Assembly (NCBI GenBank): GCA_011390955.1 | Contig: JAABRM010000019.1 | Coordinates: 1 to 64,000, forward strand | Reading direction: 5' to 3' | Length of the DNA: 64,000 bases | Source of the DNA: Oscillatoriales cyanobacterium | Lineage (GTDB): Bacteria; Cyanobacteriota; Cyanobacteriia; Cyanobacteriales; Laspinemataceae | Shown: piece by piece, positions 58,137-64,000 of the stretch | Layout: every line of letters starts with the position of its first letter | How positions within the stretch are numbered: position 1 is the first letter of the stretch | The notes under the pieces: model-generated | Database searches by the model: none | The model's input: only the letters and a program-made list of their open reading frames with translations | What the model was told of the DNA's origin: nothing | Program-made: the position numbers and the translations under genes

Positions 58137-59987
58137 TCAGCCCCTTTTTAAACTGAAGAAACCGGCGATCGCGGCTAAAATTAATAGTGCCGGAGTGAGG
58201 CGATCGCCCCAACGGACATAGAGGGTTTTTTTCTGACGGCGATAAATTGTATCCGCCGATAAATCATACCGATTAATTTGCGAATGCCAGTGAGTTTTCC
58301 CATGAGGATCGACAATAGCTGACAGTCCGGTATTCGTCGCTCGCACCGCCCAGCGATCGGTTTCAATGGCTCGCATCACTTCTAAAGCATGGTGTTGCCA
58401 CATAATATCCGGATGATAATGAGCATCATTGGATGCGGTTAAAATAAACTCACCCCCAGCGGCAGCTTGACGGCGAAAATGTTCGGCAAAGGGTGCATCA
58501 AAGCAAATGCCCGCAATGGCGCGACCAAAGGGAGTTTCAAAGATTTGGTCTGGGGAACCCGCGACTAAATGAGTATCTAAGGGAGAGAGGCGATCGATCA
58601 AACCGCCGATATATTTTTCAAAGGGAATATATTCTCCTAATGGGACTAAATGGGTTTTATCGTAGCGGCTAAATGTTTGGCCATTTCCCATGACAGTAAA
58701 TAAGCTATTGGTAAAACTATTGGTGTAGTCACTGACTAAATTTTGACCATTTTCACCATTGCTGACGACGCCAAAAGTTCCCACCCAAGCGACTACCCCT
58801 TTTTCCAGAATTGCTTGATAAAAAGAACTCTGCATCTGATTTGGGGTTGTCCATAAATAGGGCAATGCAGTTTCGGGAATTAACACTGCATCCACCCCGC
58901 GATCGGCCAATTCTCGATACCCACGAGTATAACCCGCTAAAGCTTGTCGCCACCCTTCGGAATTAAACTTAATATCATTAGAGATATTCCCTTGGATGAT
59001 GCCAACTTTTAAAGCGGTTTCTGCCGGTTGAATTAAGGGTCGGTTCCATAAATAAAACCCTAGGCTATGGGCAGCGATAAATAAACTAAGTGCGATCGCG
59101 ATCGGTAGATTAAATAAAAATAAAAATCTATTTTTTGGCTGATTGACCGATGGATTAGTCGCGGAAATAGAAGAATTTTTTCGCCAAATTATCCAAGATT
59201 CGGCGATTAATCCATTGACTGCGACAATCAGCGCTGCGATGGTATTTGGGCCGGAAAGTTGGCCTAGATGTAAAATAATTGGGTTATGGGGGCTTTGGGT
59301 ATAAGATAACGATGACCACCAAAGCGGGCCATTACTCCACAAATATTCTAAACCACACCAAACAGCGGTGCCAATTAATCCGCGAGTTAAGAAAATTAAC
59401 TGGGGAAATTGGGGCTGTTTTCCTGGAAATTTTTTCGGAGATTTTTCCTGAGATATCTGTTGCCAAATCCACCCGCTGACTACTGCCCAAATGCTGACTA
59501 ATGCCGCCCCCCAAAGGGTGATAAAGACCCAACAAAATATCGCGATCGCCAAACTTGCTAACCAGGGTACTCCCAGCCAAGTCATTGGGTGAATTCCCGT
59601 TAACCAAAATAAGGCTACACCGTGATAACCAATGCCCCAACATAAGCCAAAAATATATTGAGGAAAGCGGAAAGAGAAAAGAGAAAAGAGAGGAGAGAAA
59701 AGAGAGGGGAGAAAAGAGTTTATAGAATTTTCCTCTTTCCTGTGAACTCTTTCCTCTTTCCCATGAACTCCTCTCTTTTCTACCTCTTTGGTTTCGGGGT
59801 CAGCGATCGCCACCCACAAAGGCACTAAGGCAACATAAGCCAAAGGCCAGATATTCACAGGGGCGGGGGATAATCCCATGAGAATTCCCCCTAGTAAAAC
59901 AATTCCTAAACGCAATATCATCCGATTATTTTCCGGGCAAAAACTGAAGGATCGAATCAGGAAAGCGTCTTCCCGATCGCTTAACAT
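58137..59987 (-). CDS. lnt: Apolipoprotein N-acyltransferase (Lnt) with a repeat-derived insert
   Basis: 616 residues. It transfers a third acyl chain to lipoproteins at the inner membrane. N-terminal membrane part with several helices, then a nitrilase domain with the catalytic triad in LIPETALPYLW (Glu), YDKTHLVPLGEYIPFEKYIG (Lys) and AGICFDAPF (Cys). Length exceeds relatives because residues about 67-112 (KEVEKRGVHGKEERVHRKEE and SLFSPLFSLFSFR) form an insert between the first and next helices. The insert is encoded by GAGAAAAGAGAG-type purine repeats at about 59663-59790. Start may be ATG 59921 (MILRLGIVLLGGI), removing 22 residues of extension. Likely active since the triad is intact. 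Confidence 0.88.
   Translation of the reverse strand: MLSDREDAFLIRSFSFCPENNRMILRLGIVLLGGILMGLSPAPVNIWPLAYVALVPLWVAIADPETKEVEKRGVHGKEERVHRKEENSINSFLPSLFSPLFSLFSFRFPQYIFGLCWGIGYHGVALFWLTGIHPMTWLGVPWLASLAIAIFCWVFITLWGAALVSIWAVVSGWIWQQISQEKSPKKFPGKQPQFPQLIFLTRGLIGTAVWCGLEYLWSNGPLWWSSLSYTQSPHNPIILHLGQLSGPNTIAALIVAVNGLIAESWIIWRKNSSISATNPSVNQPKNRFLFLFNLPIAIALSLFIAAHSLGFYLWNRPLIQPAETALKVGIIQGNISNDIKFNSEGWRQALAGYTRGYRELADRGVDAVLIPETALPYLWTTPNQMQSSFYQAILEKGVVAWVGTFGVVSNGENGQNLVSDYTNSFTNSLFTVMGNGQTFSRYDKTHLVPLGEYIPFEKYIGGLIDRLSPLDTHLVAGSPDQIFETPFGRAIAGICFDAPFAEHFRRQAAAGGEFILTASNDAHYHPDIMWQHHALEVMRAIETDRWAVRATNTGLSAIVDPHGKTHWHSQINRYDLSADTIYRRQKKTLYVRWGDRLTPALLILAAIAGFFSLKRG
59660..59795 (-). repeat. Purine-rich repeats inside lnt
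   Basis: AAAGAGAAAAGAGAAAAGAG and GGAGAGAAAAGAGAGGGGAG on the left, with TTTCCTCTTTCCTGTGAACT and TTTCCTCTTTCCCATGAACT on the right; the arms are complementary, so the insert is hairpin-like. Period about 7 bp in places (GAGAAAA). Confidence 0.75.
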
Positions 59988-60229
59988 ATATTATGGTTTT
60001 TGTCAATGTTTTGTCAAGATATAAAAGAAATGCAAAAGATATAGATCCAAGGTGATGGGTTATTTTTGCGGTTATTTTTGCGGTTATTTTTATTTAGGAT
60101 AAATCCCCGGCTTTTTGTCCCGCCCAAGCAGTATCTTTTGGTGATAAGTTGGCGAACAGCGAAATAGCCGGGGATTTGGTATTAGACAAAGTTAGACAAA
60201 GTTAGACAAAGTTAGACAAAAGCGATCGC
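59988..60229. repeat. Spacer with 12-bp and 10-bp tandem repeats
   Basis: GGTTATTTTTGC three times at about 60058-60092 and GTTAGACAAA four times at 60181-60220 lie between lnt and gyrA (both minus strand). The second array sits just after the gyrA stop. No terminator-like hairpin seen. Confidence 0.85.
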
Positions 60230-62836
60230 CTAAATTTGTTCTTCTTCTAGTTGTTCTGGTTCTTCTTGCCCTTCGGTGTCTTGTCCTTCTCCCGAAGGGG
60301 GCACCAATGCCACTGCCACGATCGCATCATCCGGATCGAGACGTTGCACCCGGACACCTCCAGCCGCACGAGACTGACAAGAAATCGCTTTCCCTACCTG
60401 ACGGATAATAATCCCGCGACTGGTGACAATAATAAACTCATCATCTTCATTTACCACCCGCAGGGCTGCCAATCGGTCGTCAGGATTGCGGAATTTAATC
60501 GCCTTAATGCCTTTTCCTGCCCGCTTTTGCAGTCGGAATTTATTCACCGGCACTCGTTTGCCCAAACCCCCGGTAGTCAGGATCAAAACCATTTGTTTCA
60601 CTTGTTCGACAACTTCGGTTTCTTCCTCTTGATTCTCTAAATCAATATCATCTTGGTCAACTTCTTCCTCGTCTTGATCGCTCATCAGGGCCGTCAATTG
60701 ACTAGGAATAATATCCATACTGATAATGCAATCATTTTTCGCCAATTTCATCGACTTCACCCCGCGAGTATTCCGACCCAAAGGACGCAGTTGACTATCA
60801 TCGGTTTTAAAATGAATCGCCATGCCATTGCGACTAGCAATAATAATGCTATCTTCCGCCGTCGCCCGACGCACCCAGCGCAATTGGTCGCCTTCTTCCA
60901 GAGAAATGGCGATTAACCCATTAGCCCGAATATTACTAAATACTGAAAGAGCGGTTTTCTTGATATAGCCAGCTTGAGTCAGCATCACCAAATATTGATC
61001 GTCGCTAAATTCACTTACCGGGACGATCGAGGTAATTTTCTCATCGTGAGGTATGGGCAACAATTGCACGATCGCACTGCCTTGGGCTGTCCGAGAACTC
61101 ATCGGAATTTGGTAAGCATTCAGACCATACACCACCCCGCGTTCACTAAAAAATAGGACTTTATCGTGGTCGCAGCAGGTTAAAAAATGCTCGACCATAT
61201 CATTGTCTTTCATCTTCGTGCCCGCTTTACCGCGAGTTGCCCGATTTTGTGCCTCAAAGGTATTCACTGGCATTCGCTTGATATACCCTTGTTTGGTCAA
61301 CAAAATAATCGCTTTTTCGTTGGCAATTAAGTCAGTTTCATCGATTTCCCCTTCTGAATGTTCAATCTGGGTGCGGCGGGGTGTGGCAAACTTAGTCTTA
61401 ATATCATTGAGTTCGGTTTCGATGATTTCTAGAATGCGTTCTCGACGCTCTAGAATATCTTTTAAGTCCGCAATCTGTTCTTGTAAATATTCGTGCTCTT
61501 GTTGAATTTTTTCCGCTTCCAGGGCTGTCAATCGCCGCAGTTGCATTTGTAAAATTGCATCGGATTGGGCGTCGGACAGACCAAAAGAATCGATTAATTC
61601 TTGCCGAGCAGTGGCCGAGTCTGGACTGGAACGAATAATCCGAATAATTTCATCTAAAGAAGCCAGGGCGATTAATAACCCTTGCAACAGATGGTCGCGT
61701 TCTTCCGCTTTCCGCAGTTCATACCGAGTCCGTCGGGCGATGACATCGATGCGGAAGCTTAGGAACACCTCTAGAAACTCTTTGAGTTGGAGTAACTGGG
61801 GTTTACCGTTGACCAAGGCCAACATATTCGCGCCAAAGTTACTTTGTACGGGTGTTTGCTTGTAGAGGTTGTTGAGTACGACCCGGGGATAAGCATCCCG
61901 TTTCAGTTCAATCACGATCCGCATTCCGTCGCGATCGCTTTCATCCCGGATATCGGAAATGCCATCAATCCGCTTATCATTCACCAATTCAGCAATTTTC
62001 TCAATCAATGCTGCTTTATTGGTTTGGTATGGCAACTCGGTGATAATAATCGCTTCTTTATCCGGTCGTCCCCGGTGTTGGATAGTTTCAATATTGGCCA
62101 CACCGCGCATAGTAATTGACCCGCGCCCGGTATTATAGGCATCTTTGATTCCCGAAACTCCCAGAATTTGCGCCCCGGTGGGAAAATCCGGGCCGGGAAT
62201 ATACTGTCGGATCTCTTTGTTGGTTATTTCTGGATTGTGAATTAGGGCGATCGTCCCATCAATCACTTCTCCCAAGTTATGCGGAGGAATATTGGTGGCC
62301 ATACCCACCGCAATGCCGGACGATCCATTCAGCAAGAGTTGGGGAATCCGGGCTGGCAGTACCAGAGGTTCTTGTTGGGAACCGTCGAAGTTGTCCGCAA
62401 AATCCACGGTTTCCGAGTCAATATCCCGCAACATGGATTCGGCGGTCAGGGATTGCAGGCGGCATTCCGTGTAACGCATGGCTGCCGGTGGGTCGTTGTC
62501 AATGGATCCAAAGTTACCGTGGCCATTGATCAGGGGCGATCGCATGGAGAAATCTTGAGCCATCCGCACCAGGGCATCATAGACTGCCGTATCACCGTGG
62601 GGATGGTATTTACCCAACACTTCCCCGACCACCCGGGCGCATTTTCTGAAAGGGCGATCGGGCGCCAATCCAAGTTCGTTCATGGCGTAGAGAATTCGCC
62701 GATGCACTGGCTTCAGTCCATCCCTAGCATCGGGTAATGCCCGACCTACAATCACGCTCATGGCGTATTCCAGATAAGACTGGGACATTTCGTTCCGCAG
62801 ATCCGTCGGGATAATCCGCTCCTGGGAGGTTGTCAT
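60230..62836 (-). CDS. gyrA: DNA gyrase subunit A
   Basis: 868 residues from ATG 62836 ([20 protein letters not shown]). Introduces negative supercoils with GyrB. N-terminal breakage-reunion domain: [40 protein letters not shown] and [10 protein letters not shown] with catalytic Tyr122; coiled coil about 380-480; C-terminal six-bladed propeller with the GyrA-box-like [13 protein letters not shown]. Thr stands where E. coli has quinolone-site Ser83. A roughly 30-residue acidic insert ([20 protein letters not shown], about 715-740) interrupts the propeller and an acidic tail ends the protein. The frame stays open to 62878, but no good start there. Confidence 0.96.
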   Translation of the reverse strand: MTTSQERIIPTDLRNEMSQSYLEYAMSVIVGRALPDARDGLKPVHRRILYAMNELGLAPDRPFRKCARVVGEVLGKYHPHGDTAVYDALVRMAQDFSMRSPLINGHGNFGSIDNDPPAAMRYTECRLQSLTAESMLRDIDSETVDFADNFDGSQQEPLVLPARIPQLLLNGSSGIAVGMATNIPPHNLGEVIDGTIALIHNPEITNKEIRQYIPGPDFPTGAQILGVSGIKDAYNTGRGSITMRGVANIETIQHRGRPDKEAIIITELPYQTNKAALIEKIAELVNDKRIDGISDIRDESDRDGMRIVIELKRDAYPRVVLNNLYKQTPVQSNFGANMLALVNGKPQLLQLKEFLEVFLSFRIDVIARRTRYELRKAEERDHLLQGLLIALASLDEIIRIIRSSPDSATARQELIDSFGLSDAQSDAILQMQLRRLTALEAEKIQQEHEYLQEQIADLKDILERRERILEIIETELNDIKTKFATPRRTQIEHSEGEIDETDLIANEKAIILLTKQGYIKRMPVNTFEAQNRATRGKAGTKMKDNDMVEHFLTCCDHDKVLFFSERGVVYGLNAYQIPMSSRTAQGSAIVQLLPIPHDEKITSIVPVSEFSDDQYLVMLTQAGYIKKTALSVFSNIRANGLIAISLEEGDQLRWVRRATAEDSIIIASRNGMAIHFKTDDSQLRPLGRNTRGVKSMKLAKNDCIISMDIIPSQLTALMSDQDEEEVDQDDIDLENQEEETEVVEQVKQMVLILTTGGLGKRVPVNKFRLQKRAGKGIKAIKFRNPDDRLAALRVVNEDDEFIIVTSRGIIIRQVGKAISCQSRAAGGVRVQRLDPDDAIVAVALVPPSGEGQDTEGQEEPEQLEEEQI

Positions 62837-63294
62837 ACAGTAAAATACTCCAAAAACTTCAGTTTGTTGTAGCCACAACTCAAAAAAACTTTGAATCCGC
62901 TACTTAGCTGTGAAATTATGCCAATTTTGTGATTGTATTTTATCATATTTTCATCAATGTTTCGGAAATTTAACTTTTTCCCTGAATTTCTGACTGATTT
63001 ACCTCGGATCTTTTTAATCATTCCCCATTAAATATTTGATAATTTTAATGGGGATTTTGTGATTTAAATAGCCCCCGGACTAATTTTTATTTGACTGATT
63101 CCGCAGACCCAGAGGTACAGGGGAAATTTTTTCGGGGTGGGAAATCCCGAAAATCTTTGGCTGGTGCGGTCAGCATTCTATTTGTGATGATTGCTTAACT
63201 TAAGAGTTGGGAAAATTTTAGCCAATTTACTTGCCAAGTTAGGCAAAATTTGCTATGATTAAAGATTATCTTAAATTAATGATTATTCATCCCT
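62837..63294. other. Divergent promoter region between gyrA and a deacetylase-family gene
   Basis: 458 bp with no gene. AT-rich at both ends. CCCCATTAAA..TTTTAATGGGG (63023-63054) is an inverted repeat: CCCCATTAAA and TTTTAATGGGG with a roughly 12-bp loop and T-run GGGGATTTTG, possibly an operator. TTAACTTAAGAGTTGGG near 63196 upstream of the plus gene. Confidence 0.55.
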
Positions 63295-64000
63295 ATGTTT
63301 ACTATAATTTATGCTGATGATTTTCTGGATCATCAAACAGGCAGATTGCACCCAGAGCGCCCAGACCGCTTGAGGGCGATCGTCAATGCCTTGAAAGCCG
63401 CACCTTGGGCAGGTTCCCTGAAATGGCAAGTCCCCACCTCAATCTATACCCGCGATGTGATGCCAGCGATCGCCCGCGTTCACAGTGTTCGCCACATTCA
63501 CGAAGTGGAAACCTTGGCCATGAAAGGAGGGGGCAGGCTGGATATGGATACGCCAGTTTCAGCAGAAAGTTATGATGTGGCTTTGTTAGCGGTGAGTGGC
63601 TGGCTGGATGGGGTTGAGGCAGTGATAGAAAACGAAGAACCGGCATTTATTCTCGCCCGACCCCCCGGACACCATGCGGAAAAAGATCGGGGGATGGGAT
63701 TTTGCCTGTTTTCTAATGCCGCGATCGCTGCGGACTATGCCCTACAAAAACCAGAAATTGAACGAGTAGCGATTCTGGACTGGGATGTGCATCACGGCAA
63801 CGGCACCCAGCATCTAGTAGAAAACAATCCTCAAATTGCCTATTGTTCCCTCCACCAATTTCCTTGCTACCCCGGTACAGGTCGCAGTAGCGAACGCGGA
63901 GAACATAACAACGTTTTGAATATCCCCATGTCTCCGGGCAGTACCATTACCGAATATCAACCAGCATTTGAAAAACAAGTTATCCCCTTTTTGCGTAACT
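63295..64000 (+). CDS. Histone-deacetylase-family protein, cut by the right edge
   Basis: The first 235 codons are visible and the frame is open to the window end. MFTIIYADDFLDHQTGRLHP followed by ERPDRLRAIVNAL is the typical start. ILARPPGHHAEKDRGMGFCL carries the catalytic His pair and RVAILDWDVHHGNGTQHLV the zinc ligands Asp and His. Family members in bacteria are Zn-dependent deacetylases acting on acetyl-lysine, acetylpolyamines or acetoin-related substrates. The substrate here is unknown. The C-terminal third lies outside. Confidence 0.93.
   Translation, partial: MFTIIYADDFLDHQTGRLHPERPDRLRAIVNALKAAPWAGSLKWQVPTSIYTRDVMPAIARVHSVRHIHEVETLAMKGGGRLDMDTPVSAESYDVALLAVSGWLDGVEAVIENEEPAFILARPPGHHAEKDRGMGFCLFSNAAIAADYALQKPEIERVAILDWDVHHGNGTQHLVENNPQIAYCSLHQFPCYPGTGRSSERGEHNNVLNIPMSPGSTITEYQPAFEKQVIPFLRN

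Noticed and set aside
1-64000. tRNA, rRNA or riboswitches
   Set aside because: No cloverleaf, rRNA-like stretch or known riboswitch core was recognised by eye; a covariance-model scan would be decisive.

Overview
The window looks like chromosome of a filamentous cyanobacterium, probably Oscillatoriales in the broad sense. The octamer GCGATCGC (HIP1) is dense. Heptanucleotide tandem arrays of the STRR type are frequent. Gene families typical of these organisms occur together: XisH/XisI, CHAT-TPR proteins, DUF928, CHASE2 kinases, UPF0175/DUF3368 toxin-antitoxin pairs and a PEP-CTERM protein. No rRNA, tRNA, transposase or CRISPR array was found by eye. Family names come from recognising motifs, not from searches.

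Layout. 0-7 kb: three minus-strand exported surface proteins with DUF11-like repeats, separated and partly invaded by heptamer arrays. 7.4-15.7 kb: housekeeping and accessory genes (ComF, a divergent PEP-synthase-like protein, DUF1361, NanE, a degenerate histidine kinase). 15.7-36.2 kb: a defence and toxin-antitoxin island, interrupted only by murE and a few single genes. It holds a toxin tail with a SitI3-like immunity gene, an AbiE locus whose toxin is wrecked, a DUF4365 nuclease-like pair, two UPF0175/DUF3368 pairs, XisHI, a broken RelBE, two VapBC loci (one intact, one frameshifted), a third wrecked VapBC, a DUF4926 protein, an unknown two-gene membrane module, a PARIS-like ATPase/DUF4435 pair and a large TPR-CHAT protein. 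36.3-45.8 kb: glutaredoxin, cysH, sbcD, a PEP-CTERM protein, larC, a YciO-type protein, a pentapeptide protein and a SagB-type dehydrogenase. 46.2-52.4 kb: a plus-strand cluster of secreted CHAT-TPR, DUF928 and CHASE2 kinase genes. 52.5-64 kb: YggU-type protein, small Cys protein, large PAS/GAF kinase, lnt, gyrA and a histone-deacetylase-family gene running off the right end.

Two themes stand out. First, in the island a 70-130 bp element (two palindromic AGAAACCGGGTTTCT ends around a conserved core) sits just 5' of the first gene of almost every defence cassette, in one orientation. Most copies carry a conserved TAAAAT/TACAAT, and several are still fused to the first codons of an older cassette gene (CHAT or VapB type). 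This suggests a shared leader or recombination boundary through which cassettes were swapped. Second, short repeats have entered or expanded inside coding sequences without breaking them: heptamers in the DUF11 gene at 3.7-4.4 kb, palindromic repeats in comF and a kinase, purine-rich repeats in lnt, 12-bp repeats in a kinase ATPase domain and a His-rich stretch in larC. Because 3 x 7 bp makes 7 codons, heptamers lacking stops are read as 7-residue repeats, while the CAATGAA type, which has stops in every frame, lies outside genes.
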